Assembly (NCBI GenBank): GCA_944388385.1
Contig: CALXIO010000003.1
Coordinates: 32,796 to 96,795, forward strand
Direction: 5' to 3'
DNA from: an uncultured Ruminiclostridium sp.
Lineage (GTDB): Bacteria > Bacillota > Clostridia > Oscillospirales > Ruminococcaceae
Length of the DNA: 64,000 bases
This document shows positions 51,687-60,930 of the stretch, one piece after another; positions within the stretch are counted from its first letter, which is position 1; each line of letters opens with the position of its first letter. A program made the translations under genes and the position numbers. The notes below the pieces were generated by a model. That model was not told where the DNA came from. It ran no database searches and was given only the letters and a program-made list of their open reading frames with translations.

Positions 51687-52841
51687 TCACATAAGCCTTT
51701 TTAAAAGCATAATAAAGCCCTCAAAAAAGCCGGGGGAAATATTTTTCCTGTCTGCATTTTCCATAGCGGTAAGGTCAGCGGATGCTATGACCCTTCCGTC
51801 AAGTATATAATCCACTCTGCCCACCTTATCCCCGTATTTTATATCCGCATATAAAAACTTAGGCAGATGAATATCCGTTTTCAGCTTTTCCCTCTGGGAA
51901 TCTGTAAGGCTTAAATCTACTTTTTCGCAGTCAACGGCGATACTTGTCTTGTCGCTTCCTACTACTTGTGCCCTTAGTGAATCACAGTTATATTTTACAT
52001 CGCTGTTTTCAGTTACCGAAAAGCCATAGTCCAGCATTTTTGTGTGATCCTGCCAGTCATCCGGGGCATTAAGGGTAACTGCAATAAGGGTGACGCCGTT
52101 TCTTTCGGCGGCTGAAACAAGGGTGCGCCTTGCATCATCCGTAAAGCCGGTTTTTACCCCTATACAGTCAGGGTAGTCATAAAGCAGCTTGTTTGAATTT
52201 ATAAGCCACCTGTCGTATGGGGGATTGCCGTAGCTTACCCTAGCCTTTGCGCTTGCGCATATTTCAGCGAAGGTTTCATTTTTAAGAGCCTCTCTTGTAA
52301 GTAATGCCATATCATAGGCACAGGAATACTGATTTTCCGCATCAAGCCCCGAGGGGGTGACAAAGCTGCTGTCAAGCATACCTAAGGATGTCGCTTTTTT
52401 ATTCATAAGCACAGCAAAGCCGTCAATACTGCCTGCCACATTCACCGCCGCACAGTTTGCCGCATCATTTCCCGAGGGCAAAAGCATACCGTAGCATAAT
52501 GCCCGTCTGGTCACTATATCCCCTTTACGAAGCCCCATGGAGGTACCCTCCACCTGAATTGCCATTTCATCAACGGTAAAGGGCTTGTCAAGATCCCCAG
52601 CCTCTAAAGTAAGCAGGGCGGTCATTATTTTGGTTGTGCTTGCAATGGCCCGGTGTTCCTTTTCGTTTTTGGCAAAAAGCACAGTTCCGGTATCAGCCTC
52701 TATCAGTATTGCAGATTTTGCGGAAACTGACAGGGCAGAGGTGTTCTCCTCATAAAAAAGCTCACCAAAACAGGGCATAGCAATAGCTAACCCCACTGAA
52801 ACTGCTGTTAAAAAAGCGATGATTTTTCCTGTTATCTTCAT
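51687..52841 (-). CDS. D-alanyl-D-alanine carboxypeptidase (S11, DacB/DacF-like)
   Basis: A 384-residue secreted S11 peptidase with a signal peptide (about 1-25, KIIAFLTAVSVGLAIAMPCF) and intact motifs S68-T-T-K71, S123-G-N125 and K230-T-G232. A C-terminal beta domain and a short hydrophobic/amphipathic end (FFEGFIMLLKRLM) suggest membrane attachment. In spore formers, the copy near scpAB/ytfJ is often DacF-like and sporulation-linked; that is a contextual guess. The start at 52841 has AAGGAGATATT upstream. Confidence 0.93.
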   Translation of the reverse strand: MKITGKIIAFLTAVSVGLAIAMPCFGELFYEENTSALSVSAKSAILIEADTGTVLFAKNEKEHRAIASTTKIMTALLTLEAGDLDKPFTVDEMAIQVEGTSMGLRKGDIVTRRALCYGMLLPSGNDAANCAAVNVAGSIDGFAVLMNKKATSLGMLDSSFVTPSGLDAENQYSCAYDMALLTREALKNETFAEICASAKARVSYGNPPYDRWLINSNKLLYDYPDCIGVKTGFTDDARRTLVSAAERNGVTLIAVTLNAPDDWQDHTKMLDYGFSVTENSDVKYNCDSLRAQVVGSDKTSIAVDCEKVDLSLTDSQREKLKTDIHLPKFLYADIKYGDKVGRVDYILDGRVIASADLTAMENADRKNISPGFFEGFIMLLKRLM

Positions 52842-52910
52842 AATATCTCCTTTTCGCATAAGCCTATACTTTTTGTACATCTTATGCAAAAAGGGACAAT
52901 ATTATTAAAC

Positions 52911-53333
52911 TTACTTTTCCTCTGTAGCCTCTTCTTCGTCTTCGGCATTTTCGCCGCCCTTATCCTTAGCAAAGATATCCTTTACCTTTGTAATAAGATC
53001 GGGAACATTGTTGATGATACCCTCAATGGAGTTATTTCCGCCTTGACCCAGCTCCAGCATCTTTACCTCGCCGTCACGCTGAACCACGATAAATGCCTGA
53101 GGGTGAATTGTGATACCTGCACCGCTGCCCCCTGCAAATACATCCTTAGGCTGCTTTGTAGGAAGGTCAGAGCCGCCTGCTACAAATCCGAAGCTTACCT
53201 TAGATACGGGAATGATGATAGTTCCGTCAGGGGAGTTGATAGGCTCTCCTATGATGGTGTTGACATCAACAAGCTCTCTTATCTTGTCCATAGAGGTGCT
53301 CATAAGATTATTGATCGGGTGCTGTTCTGCCAT
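52911..53333 (-). CDS. gerW: Sporulation protein GerW/YtfJ family
   Basis: A 140-residue YtfJ-family protein: HPINNLMSTSMDKIRELVDV, then GTIIIPVSKVSFGFVAGG and a Gly-rich GGSGAGITIHPQAFIVV, with an acidic C-terminal tail. In Bacillus subtilis it is needed for L-alanine-type spore germination. Its start overlaps the end of the DUF2953 gene by 26 bp, reproducing the conserved order. It is the main indication of an endospore-forming ancestry here. Confidence 0.92.
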   Translation of the reverse strand: MAEQHPINNLMSTSMDKIRELVDVNTIIGEPINSPDGTIIIPVSKVSFGFVAGGSDLPTKQPKDVFAGGSGAGITIHPQAFIVVQRDGEVKMLELGQGGNNSIEGIINNVPDLITKVKDIFAKDKGGENAEDEEEATEEK

Positions 53334-54075
53334 GATTGATTTCCTTTCCTGCGGACGGGGTTTCCTGTCCGGCTTTCATAAGTTTGATATATCTTACAGC
53401 GATACGCCCTAAAAGCCAGAAAGCGCAGCCCAGTGCTGTACTGAGCCTCATTTTCACCTTGCAATAAATATCATAGGAGGGTGTACCGGAGATAAAATCC
53501 ACGCCTATTTTTACATTGTCTGCCTTAAGCCTTATAAATCTGTCTAAAAAAGCAAGAAGATTATATACAGCCACATTCATTTTGCCGTAATTAAGGGCTA
53601 CCTCAGCCGCATCATCTCCTGCCACTATAATTTCAGCCTTGTATATAGTAAGCCTTATGTGGTTGATAAGCCTTTTTACAGGCTTACTTGCACTTTCAAG
53701 AAGCATCTTTATAAGCTCAAAGTCTATCTTTACCTTTGGCTTTTTAACCTTTTCTTCTTCTTCAGGCTTTTCATCCTCTTTTTTATCCGGAATTTTTTCT
53801 GCCGGTTTATTTTCATCAGCCTTTTTTAAAGCCTTCTTATCTTCCTTTTTCTTTTTGTCCTTTTTCTTCTTTTCTTTTTTCTTTTTCTTTTTCTTCTTCT
53901 TTTTATCCTTGTCCTTGTTTTCCTCTTCTTCGGTATTACCGATAGAGAAAAGGGTGATACCGGCGTACTTAATCTTTATCTCCACCGTATCAGTCACCTT
54001 AATAACGGCGGTTACCGACAGGGCAAGGATAAGTATGGTTATAAGTACAATATCAGCAAATATTATCCAGCCCAT
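53308..54075 (-). CDS. DUF2953 membrane protein
   Basis: A 255-residue protein with an N-terminal transmembrane helix (IIFADIVLITILILALSVTAV), a very Lys-rich low-complexity linker (about residues 55-120, runs of K with E and D), and a conserved C-terminal DUF2953 region. It corresponds to YtfI, the usual neighbour of ytfJ. Function unknown, presumed sporulation- or envelope-related. The poly-lysine segment is encoded by an A-rich tract. ACGGAGGTTGT precedes the ATG. Confidence 0.85.
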   Translation of the reverse strand: MGWIIFADIVLITILILALSVTAVIKVTDTVEIKIKYAGITLFSIGNTEEEENKDKDKKKKKKKKKKEKKKKDKKKKEDKKALKKADENKPAEKIPDKKEDEKPEEEEKVKKPKVKIDFELIKMLLESASKPVKRLINHIRLTIYKAEIIVAGDDAAEVALNYGKMNVAVYNLLAFLDRFIRLKADNVKIGVDFISGTPSYDIYCKVKMRLSTALGCAFWLLGRIAVRYIKLMKAGQETPSAGKEINHGRTAPDQ

Positions 54076-54097
54076 ACAACCTCCGTAATTTTAAGGC

Positions 54098-54709
54098 TTA
54101 TTCTTCCTTGTTTTCCTCAGAGTCCTGCCTTGGAATACCTCTGATTCTTTCATATTCCTCCCACAGCTCCTCCGGGTCATCAAGTCGCATCTGTCCGTCC
54201 TCGGTGGGCATTCTGGGTAATTCTTCAAGGCTTGCCATATCAAAGCACCTCAGAAAATTCTCCGTTGTGCGGTAGGTCATGGGTCTGCCCGGAAGCTCAA
54301 GTCTTCCTGCCTCACATAAAAGCTCACGCTCAACCAAAGAATTAACCACGCTTGAGCTGTCTGTACCTCTGACCTGTTCCACAAATGCCTTTGTCACCGG
54401 CTGATTATAGGCCACTATCGCCAGCACCTCAAGGGCGGCAGGGGTAAGCCTTGCCTGTCTTTTATTTTCAAGGGCATTTTTTATATAGGGAGCATATTCC
54501 TCCCTTGTTGCCAGCTGAAAGCTGTCATTAAGCCTTAATATTCTGAGGGCACTTTCTCCCACATTATATCTTCTTTCAAGCTGGTCTATTATCCTTATAA
54601 CCATATCCTTTTCAATGCCGGATGCCTCACTCAGCCTGTCCGGGGTAATAGGCTCGCCGCTTGCAAAGAGTATGGCCTCTATTATTCTTATTCCTTCGTT
54701 AAGTTCCAT
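54098..54709 (-). CDS. scpB: Segregation and condensation protein B
   Basis: A 203-residue winged-helix protein (two winged-helix domains) of the SMC-ScpA-ScpB condensin. Recognisable segments are IEAILFASGEPI at the start, ALEVLAIVAYNQPVTKAFVEQVRG and LVERELLCEAGR. The start lies six bases after the scpA stop; the tail is acidic. Acts in chromosome organisation and segregation in the nucleoid. Confidence 0.96.
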   Translation of the reverse strand: MELNEGIRIIEAILFASGEPITPDRLSEASGIEKDMVIRIIDQLERRYNVGESALRILRLNDSFQLATREEYAPYIKNALENKRQARLTPAALEVLAIVAYNQPVTKAFVEQVRGTDSSSVVNSLVERELLCEAGRLELPGRPMTYRTTENFLRCFDMASLEELPRMPTEDGQMRLDDPEELWEEYERIRGIPRQDSEENKEE

Positions 54710-54714
54710 TTATA

Positions 54715-55461
54715 TTACTGCTCGTCCTTTTCATTTTCCTCATTATATAAGGGAAACTCCTCCTCCACCTTGTCCCTTGGCACAAAGTGAAGATACTTAT
54801 TATCCTCTGTAAATTTAATACGGCTGTTTTTGGATAATTCAAGGAGGGCTAAAAATGTCGCCACCTGCTCAGAGCGTTTCTGTCCCTTGTACAGCTGACG
54901 CACCTCCACATTTCCTCCGGACATTATCCTTTTAAGCACAAACACTATTTTAGAATAAACACTGGTAAAGCTCTTTGCCACCATGGGCTTTATGGAAGGG
55001 GGCTGTCTTTTAACCGCCGCCTTGTAGCTTATATTTGACAAGGCAAGCACCAGTTCATCCGGGATATGCTTATTATTATATGTAGTGGTGGGGGTAATTT
55101 CCGCAGGGCGTCTTACATATATAAGATCTCCCTTGTATTTTTTACCCAGTATGGCGGCCATTTTCTTGCAAAGGGCATATTCTATAAGTACGCCCTCTAA
55201 TTCCTTTTTCATTTCTTCCGCTTCATATTTGGGAAGCAGGGCAGAGGACTTGATATAAATAAGCCTTGCCGCCATTTCAAGAAATTCCCCGGCTATCTCA
55301 ATATCCGCCTGCTTCATCTGCTCTAAGTACAGCAAAAACTGCTCCAACAGAAGGGAAATTTCTATATCATAAATATTCAGCTTATGCTTAGAAATAAGGC
55401 TCAGCAATAAATCCAGAGGCCCCTCAAAAACCTCCAGCTTAAAATTAAGCTCTCCCGTCAT
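54715..55461 (-). CDS. scpA: Segregation and condensation protein A
   Basis: A 248-residue kleisin subunit of the bacterial SMC complex. The N-terminal helical segment FEGPLDLLLSLISKHKLNIYDIEI binds the SMC neck, and the C-terminal winged helix (VATFLALLELSKNSRIKFTED) binds the SMC head. The ATG at 55461 overlaps the stop of the M50 gene (ATGA), so the two are translationally coupled. Confidence 0.96.
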   Translation of the reverse strand: MTGELNFKLEVFEGPLDLLLSLISKHKLNIYDIEISLLLEQFLLYLEQMKQADIEIAGEFLEMAARLIYIKSSALLPKYEAEEMKKELEGVLIEYALCKKMAAILGKKYKGDLIYVRRPAEITPTTTYNNKHIPDELVLALSNISYKAAVKRQPPSIKPMVAKSFTSVYSKIVFVLKRIMSGGNVEVRQLYKGQKRSEQVATFLALLELSKNSRIKFTEDNKYLHFVPRDKVEEEFPLYNEENEKDEQ

Positions 55462-56123
55462 CCTAAAAATCCTGTTATGAAATCAAGAAATCCCAAAACT
55501 AAATTGCCTAAGAAATTAAGGGGAATAGAAAGCAGACCTGTCCAGCAAAGTAGCAAAAGCACTATCATTATTATCTGCTCATACTGCATTATCTTGAAAT
55601 AATGCTGAGGCTTTAAGAACACTAGAAACATTCTTGAGCCGTCAAGAGGGGGTATGGGAAGCAGATTGAATACTGCCAGACTGACATTTATACTTGCCGC
55701 ATATTGAAAGGCATAAGCGACATATAAAATCACATCGCCGCCGCCTATCATCAAAATCAGCTTTGATACTATAATAAAAATAAGGGACAGCAATACATTT
55801 GACAAGGGTCCTGCCGCCGCTGTAAGAGCCATGGCGGTTTTAGCGGAAACCTTCCTTGCGGCTGTGGGATTTACCGGTACAGGCTTTGCCCAGCCTATGC
55901 CGAATATAAGTATACCTATTGTACCCATAAGGTCAAGGTGGGCTATGGGGTTTAAGGTAACACGATTTTGATAAAAGGCGGTATTGTCACCAAGAGCCTT
56001 CGCCATAAAGGCATGGGCACATTCGTGAATAGGAAAGGCCACAAGCAGTATAATAGCATAGGAAAATACTATGGATATTATAAGCTGCATATTGCCGCCG
56101 ACGCTCATTAAATCAAATAACAT
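55458..56123 (-). CDS. Site-2 protease family membrane metalloprotease (M50, YwhC-like)
   Basis: A 221-residue polytopic membrane protein with the zinc motif H33-E-C-A-H37 in the first helices and the third-ligand region NLLPIPPLDGSR. The family lacks a PDZ domain. It is typically encoded with scpA/scpB. The substrate is unknown. The start at 56123 (MLFDLMSVGG) follows AAAGGAATTTTTAT; the ATG at 56150 lacks a site. Confidence 0.92.
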   Translation of the reverse strand: MLFDLMSVGGNMQLIISIVFSYAIILLVAFPIHECAHAFMAKALGDNTAFYQNRVTLNPIAHLDLMGTIGILIFGIGWAKPVPVNPTAARKVSAKTAMALTAAAGPLSNVLLSLIFIIVSKLILMIGGGDVILYVAYAFQYAASINVSLAVFNLLPIPPLDGSRMFLVFLKPQHYFKIMQYEQIIMIVLLLLCWTGLLSIPLNFLGNLVLGFLDFITGFLG

Positions 56124-56291
56124 ATAAAAATTCCTTTCTTTAAAAGGCATAAGTATTCAGTATATTCTATTATATTATACTACACTTTGCCGGATTTTGC
56201 AATATCTTTATAAAAATTTAACATAAGCCTGTTGCAAAGCCATTTTACCACTGAATTATTAAATTTATGTAAAAAATTTCCCCAATATCCC

Positions 56292-56320
56292 TTGACAAAT
56301 ACATTACTATGGCATATAAT
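56292..56320 (+). promoter_or_regulatory. Sigma-A promoter of ribU
   Basis: TTGACA (56292-56297), 17-bp spacer, TATAAT (56315-56320), just ahead of the FMN aptamer. Confidence 0.9.
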
Positions 56321-56328
56321 AATATAGT

Positions 56329-56517
56329 AATCTGTTTCAGGGCGGAGTGAAATTCTCCACCGGTGGTAAAGTCCACGAGCCTTTTTAAGGCAGATTCGGT
56401 GTAATTCCGAAACCGACGGTATAGTCCGGATGAAAGAATCAGAATTGACAGCCGTAAATTTTTTCATGCGGTCATGACTTTTTTGATAACAAGCCCTGCA
56501 TTTTGCAGGGTATTTTT
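56329..56517 (+). promoter_or_regulatory. FMN (RFN) riboswitch with intrinsic terminator
   Basis: The aptamer (about 56329-56444) shows all RFN landmarks: GGGCGGAGTGAAATTCTCCACCGGTGGT, AGTCCACGAGCC, GATTCGGTGTAATTCCGAAACCGACGGT and AGTCCGGATGAAAGAA. It is followed by a terminator, GCCCTGCA/TGCAGGG with TATTTTTT (56493-56517). FMN binding would stop transcription ahead of ribU. Confidence 0.97.
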
Positions 56518-56560
56518 TATGGCATAAAAAACCTTTGAAACAGAAGAAAGGATGATTTTT

Positions 56561-57187
56561 ATGCAAAACTCAACAAACACAAAAAAGAACCTCAGGGAAT
56601 ACGTTGATGCAAGACGTCTTGTATTCACCGCAATGCTTGCAGCCGTGGCGGCAGTGCTTCAGATGCTGTCATTCAAGCTGCCCTTTATGCCCTCTTTTAT
56701 TTCCTTTGACTTTTCGGATTTTCCGGCTGTTATGGCGTCCCTTACAATGGGATCTAAATCCGGCATTTTTGTCTGTCTGGTAAAGAATATTATCTGCCTT
56801 TTTACCACTAAGACAGGAGGAGTAGGGGAGCTTTCAAACTTTATTTTAGGCTGTGCCCTTGTTATTCCCGCGGGTATTATCGGCAGAAAAATAAATAACT
56901 ATAAGGGCGCTGTTATCGGCTCTGTTATCGGCAGCTTTATAATGGGACTTTTAGGCCTTGCTTCCAATTATTTCTTAGTATATCCCATTTATGAGAAAAT
57001 AATGCCCATTGAGGTCATTATCGGAATGTATCAGGCTATAAATCCAAGTGTAAACGGACTTTTTGAATGTCTGCTTATCTTTAATCTCCCCTTTACCATA
57101 GCAAAGGGACTTATAGCATCACTACTTACCTTACCATTATATAAGAAATTAAGACCCGTATTCAATTCCTATTACAGGCAAAAATAA
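56561..57187 (+). CDS. ribU: Riboflavin ECF transporter S component
   Basis: A 208-residue membrane protein of the RibU family, the substrate-binding S component of an energy-coupling-factor transporter for riboflavin. About six helices are visible; ARRLVFTAMLAAVAAVLQML and DFSDFPAVMASLTMG are typical RibU segments. The ATG at 56561 was chosen because AAGAAAGG lies nine bases upstream; the ATG at 56552 is too close to the site. The shared EcfA/EcfT module is not in the window. Regulated by the FMN riboswitch upstream. Confidence 0.94.
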   Translation: MQNSTNTKKNLREYVDARRLVFTAMLAAVAAVLQMLSFKLPFMPSFISFDFSDFPAVMASLTMGSKSGIFVCLVKNIICLFTTKTGGVGELSNFILGCALVIPAGIIGRKINNYKGAVIGSVIGSFIMGLLGLASNYFLVYPIYEKIMPIEVIIGMYQAINPSVNGLFECLLIFNLPFTIAKGLIASLLTLPLYKKLRPVFNSYYRQK

Positions 57188-57190
57188 TTA

Positions 57191-57219
57191 AGGCTCTCCC
57201 TTTTGGGAGAGCTTTTTAT
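57191..57219 (+). terminator. Terminator of ribU
   Basis: GGCTCTCCC, loop TTTT, GGGAGAGCT, then TTTTATTTG. Confidence 0.9.
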
Positions 57220-57291
57220 TTGTTCAGCACTTGAAAGAATTTGCTTTTTATGATATACAGGTAGTATATAATTATTACTGGGGGTGCTGTC

Positions 57292-58903
57292 ATGAACAGA
57301 CAAATGACTGAGCAGGAGCTTTTAGCCTGCTTTGAAGATGCGGTTAGCTTCGGACATATTTTCGTAACATATTAGCCTAAGATAAATCACAGCACAGGAA
57401 GAATGATAGGTGCAGAGGCGCTTATGCGCTGGACTCATCCTTTTTACGGTATGCAGTATCCTTCGGATTTTATACCGCTTCTTGAAAAGAATGATTTAAT
57501 TTACAGGGCTGACCTTAAGGTATTTGAGGATGTGTGCAAATTCCAGAAGACCATTCTTGACAGCGGCAATAAGCCGGTACCTGTTTCTGTAAATATGTCA
57601 AGATATGATATTTACCGCAAGGACTATGTGGCAGAAATAGAAAAGCTGCGCACTAAGTATGATGTTCCGGTAAAATATATACATATCGAAATCACCGAAA
57701 GCTCAGCTATAGGCGGCATGGAGCTTATTTCCGGTGTGTTAAAGCAGCTTCACGAAAAGGGCTATATAGTTGAAATGGACGACTTCGGCAGCGGATATTC
57801 CTCCCTTAATATTTTAAAGGATTTAGCCGTTGATGTAATAAAGCTGGACATGAGATTTTTAAGCGGAGATATAGGGGGCAGAGGCGGTACTATCCTTAAT
57901 GCGGTGGTACAAATGGCAAAGTGGCTTGGCACTCCCGTTATTGCCGAGGGTGTTGAAACCATGGAGCAGGCTGACTATATGAAAAGCATAGGCTGTAAGT
58001 ATGTACAGGGCTATCTTTATTCAAAGCCGGTGACCGCTGAGGAATTCAGAGAAAAATTAAAGCAGATTGACCATGAGCCCCTGACACCTGCCTTAGACCT
58101 TATTACCGAAATGGATGCAGGCAGATTCTGGGATCCTAAATCCATGGAAACCCTGATATTCAATAACTTTGTAGGCGGTGCTGTAATTTTCACCTATCAG
58201 GATGAAAAAATAGAGATACTGAGGGTAAATAAAAAGTATGTCAAGGAAATCGGCATGAATATGTTGGAGCAGGAGATACTTGAATCAGATTTACTTGAGG
58301 GTATGGACGAGGAAAACCGCATTGTTTATAAGGACACCCTTGCAAGGGCTATAAATTCCAACGATGAGGAAGTTTGCGAAACCTGGAGAGAGGTATGCTC
58401 AAAGACCTGCGGTAAGGATGCTATTTGCATCCGCAGTTATATAAGGCTTATAGGAAAAACCGACAATCAGTATCTTTTCTATGCCATGGTGCAGAATGTG
58501 ACAGCGGAGAAAAAGCGCTGGGAGGAATTGTACAAAAGCGAAAGACGTTTCCGCTTTGCAAGTGAACACGCAAATGTTTATGCCTGGGAGTATGATATTT
58601 CCACCAAGGAAATGCGCCCCTGCTTCAGATGTATGAGAGATCTTAACCTGCCGCCGTTGGTGGAAAACTACCCCGAGCCGGCTATTGAGGTGGGAATATT
58701 CCCCCCCGGACTATGCGGATAAGTACAGAGAATGGATGAGAAAGCTGGATAGGGGAGAGGTTGATAAACTGGAAGGCGTTATCCCCCTTACGGTAGGCAG
58801 AGTGCCGTTCCATGTGAGGTACACTCTGGAGCGTGACGAAAACGGCCACCCCTTAAAGGCATACGGCTCAGCTACGCTTGTAGTTGACGGGGAGGAAGAC
58901 TGA
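57292..58903 (+). pseudogene. EAL-domain cyclic-di-GMP phosphodiesterase with amber stop and frameshift
   Basis: The frame begins MNRQMTEQELLACFEDAVSF (ATG 57292, GGGGGTGCTGTC upstream) and hits TAG at 57373-57375, exactly where EAL proteins have the Gln of FVxYQPK. The same frame then continues with a full EAL domain (GAEALMRW, VNMSRYDI, IEITESS, MDDFGSGYSS, IKLDMRFL, AEGVET, QGYLYSKPV) and PAS-like sequence until 58722. At 58701-58707 a run of seven C shifts the frame; with six C it would read IFPPDYADKYREWM and go on to 58903. So two lesions are present: a CAG-to-TAG change and a one-base homopolymer expansion. Relatives would hydrolyse c-di-GMP. A decaying gene is the simplest reading; sequence error is possible for the C run. 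Confidence 0.8.
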
Positions 58904-58990
58904 GGAGCGTAAGCGCCGCCGGCAGACTGTGAGGAGAAAACGCACACCCCACGACCTTTCGTTAAAATGTGCAACACGAAAAAATGAAAA

Positions 58991-59036
58991 AGGCTCCGGT
59001 TTGAAGATTCAGATCATTCCGGAGCCTTATTTTGTT
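58991..59036 (+). terminator. Terminator after the EAL pseudogene
   Basis: AGGCTCCGG and CCGGAGCCT pair across a 21-nt loop with weak inner pairing, followed by TATTTTG. The region 58904-58990 shows Arg-codon-rich sequence but no supportable gene. Confidence 0.6.
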
Positions 59037-59167
59037 AAATTGTGTATGCAAATGCCTTTGTTTAAAGGCATTTTCCCTTCTTTTTCGGTATCGCCCTGAG
59101 CACTGTCTTTAAACATAAATTCTATAAAATTTATAAAATTTTCGTTTACAATCCGGTCGTGCTTCAT
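59027..59167 (-). CDS. Small hypothetical protein or gene remnant (46 aa)
   Basis: A 46-residue frame beginning MKHDRIVNENFINFIEFMFKD. The frame remains open 15 codons upstream of the ATG, back to a TAA, and the amino-acid composition looks coding, but I see no ribosome site at the ATG. It may be the 3' remnant of a larger gene. The family is not recognised. Confidence 0.3.
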   Translation of the reverse strand: MKHDRIVNENFINFIEFMFKDSAQGDTEKEGKMPLNKGICIHNLTK

Positions 59168-59212
59168 TAGAATGCTCACTAACGAATATGTGTTCTTGGA
59201 GCTTGCGGTAAC

Positions 59213-59809
59213 TTATAGCATTATTAACCCAATAATATATGTTACAGTGGTTATAAGTGGGATAAATATTAAGTGGATTCGTGAATTTTCGGCTTCAGAA
59301 AAAGCACCTTTCTTTAACATATCAATGTTGATTATTGATAATTTTGGATTGTTCTTAAGGTATTTTATCTCAATGCTGTTGCCTTGATCTATATTATGCG
59401 GATATAACTCACGTTTACTTGTTAATATTGTCGGCGGAAACTCTTTGGTGTATTTTTTGTTATTTACTTCATAGGAAACAGTAAATGAATATCTTGACTG
59501 CTTTATCAAGTCATCAAGTTGTAATTGATCAGGTTTTGTCAGAGATACAACATTATCGATACATCCGGTGGTTGATTCACCATGATTATCAATGTATTTG
59601 TTAATTATCGGACGAATTAAGCCCCAAGCACACAATAAGTCTACAATCAGAACTATGAGTCCTATACATAATCTTATAGTGAAGTTTGATAAAGTGTCGT
59701 ATACGTTTTCCGGCAGAACTCTATAGTATCCCAATAAACCAATAAATGATCCTATAATCATTCCACCGATTATCCACAGTATTATTGATATAATAGGCTT
59801 TTTCTTCAT
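59213..59809 (-). CDS. Membrane protein, DUF3592-like
   Basis: A 198-residue protein with two N-terminal helices (IISIILWIIGGMIIGSFIGLL and IGLIVLIVDLLCAWGLI), a central soluble part that resembles DUF3592 (YSFTVSYEVNNKKYTKEFP, IKYLKNNP), and a C-terminal helix (IFIPLITTVTYIIGLIML). GAAAGGTTGAGATGTA precedes the ATG. Codon use is more AT-rich than in the core genes, in line with the accessory character of this stretch. Function unknown. Confidence 0.7.
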   Translation of the reverse strand: MKKKPIISIILWIIGGMIIGSFIGLLGYYRVLPENVYDTLSNFTIRLCIGLIVLIVDLLCAWGLIRPIINKYIDNHGESTTGCIDNVVSLTKPDQLQLDDLIKQSRYSFTVSYEVNNKKYTKEFPPTILTSKRELYPHNIDQGNSIEIKYLKNNPKLSIINIDMLKKGAFSEAENSRIHLIFIPLITTVTYIIGLIML

Positions 59810-59826
59810 TACATCTCAACCTTTCA

Positions 59827-59949
59827 CTATAGCCAATATTTTTTCTGGGTAAATATATAAATTACAAAACCAAGTAGTAAAATTCCTGAAATAGATAGTA
59901 CCCAAACAATATTGAACTTAAATCCATTTATATTCTTTGTGGATAGCAC
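59827..59949 (-). CDS. Possible 40-aa single-span membrane protein
   Basis: A GTG-initiated frame encoding one hydrophobic span (FNIVWVLSISGILLLGFVIYI) and ending QKKYWL, with stop TAG. It sits between two other small membrane-protein genes on the same strand. No convincing ribosome site is visible, so it may be a remnant. Confidence 0.35.
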   Translation of the reverse strand: MLSTKNINGFKFNIVWVLSISGILLLGFVIYIFTQKKYWL

Positions 59950-59964
59950 AATGAAGCATTGAGT

Positions 59965-60135
59965 TTAATTCTGTTTTTTGTTAATTACCACCATTGCAAT
60001 TGCTGAAATCACAACAACGATTAGCGCTATGATAAATATGCTTATTTTATCTAAATTAAAAGCTATTGCCGCAATAATAAGAGCGATAGCAAACACCAAA
60101 AATGCTATTTTATATGGTAAACTTAGATTTTTCAT
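59965..60135 (-). CDS. Small two-span membrane protein (56 aa)
   Basis: MKNLSLPYKIAFLVFAIALI begins a 56-residue protein with two transmembrane helices (KIAFLVFAIALIIAAIAF and SIFIIALIVVVISAIAMVV) joined by NLDKI, and a basic tail INKKQN. AGAGGAAG seven bases before the ATG is a good ribosome site. It probably forms a unit with the membrane-protein genes that follow. No family recognised. Confidence 0.65.
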   Translation of the reverse strand: MKNLSLPYKIAFLVFAIALIIAAIAFNLDKISIFIIALIVVVISAIAMVVINKKQN

Positions 60136-60225
60136 AAGAAAACTTCCTCTTATATAGATTCATATATCAAAACGTTTGTCGATTTTAAAAAAACAAGACT
60201 TTAAAATTAACAAATGAATTATAAA

Positions 60226-60648
60226 TTATACATACAACTCCGTCCCATAATGGCAGCTTTGGAATTTGTCATCCAGAAAGATATTGAAGAACGGTGTCAT
60301 TTTGTTGTATATCTCGGTATCAGTAGGCTTCGGAAGAGCTAACAGCATGGAAGTAAACTCCGGCGTAACGCTTCCGGCTATGATTTTGCCATGCTGCCAA
60401 TCGCTTTCTTTCAAATATCCGTAATGCAAAGCAAGCTCGATCCATTCGGTTTCTTCATTCCAACAGTGAATCTCGAATGTTTTTGTGCTATCCAGTGCCG
60501 CCGTGATATAAGACAGCCACTTGCTGTTGTCTGCCTCTGAACGATCCAGCAGGACCTCTTTAAATTTAACCACCTCATCCGGTATAGGCACAGGTTTGAG
60601 GTCTGTAATTGTTTCGGACAGAGCCTTTTTCAAATCGTCAAAAACCAT
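60226..60648 (-). CDS. Hypothetical cytoplasmic protein (140 aa)
   Basis: A 140-residue acidic protein beginning MVFDDLKKALSETITDLKPV, with no signal peptide, transmembrane segment or cysteine motif. AGGAGGCATCCAA is a convincing ribosome site ahead of the ATG at 60648. Tryptophan- and glutamate-rich segments (CWNEETEWIELALHYGYL) resemble small immunity/SMI1-like proteins only in a general way. It lies in the accessory stretch with small membrane-protein genes. The 280-bp gap upstream (60649-60930) holds no clear gene. Confidence 0.6.
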   Translation of the reverse strand: MVFDDLKKALSETITDLKPVPIPDEVVKFKEVLLDRSEADNSKWLSYITAALDSTKTFEIHCWNEETEWIELALHYGYLKESDWQHGKIIAGSVTPEFTSMLLALPKPTDTEIYNKMTPFFNIFLDDKFQSCHYGTELYV

Positions 60649-60930
60649 TTGGATGCCTCCTTACACCAAGCTCGGACTATTTAAATCAATACCGCACAAA
60701 GATTGAACATCGTTTATTAGAAAATATAATAAATCACTCTTAATGTAGGATCACTTTTATTCTGCCAACGTTTATTTTACCATCTTTTTGGAAATTTGTC
60801 AATCCCCATTGCGAAAAACAGACAGAATTCGCAGAACTCGTACAGCCGCACTATTGGAGAGCATGGCGGCATACCACACTTCTGCCAAAATGACAACTAT
60901 TAACCCGGGATTCATCTATCAAAAGATGAA

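Noticed and set aside
53639..54088. Antisense Phe/Ser-rich frame opposite the poly-lysine part of the DUF2953 protein
   Set aside because: It mirrors the A-rich lysine tract and lacks a start signal; the DUF2953-gerW order is conserved.
59172..59387. Plus-strand frame of ~71 codons opposite the DUF3592-like gene
   Set aside because: It lies opposite a better-supported gene with a ribosome site and has no signal of its own.
60790..60905. Intact small gene ahead of the acetyltransferase fragment
   Set aside because: Several frames look partly coding but none has both a start with a ribosome site and a reasonable length; it is treated as a junction remnant.
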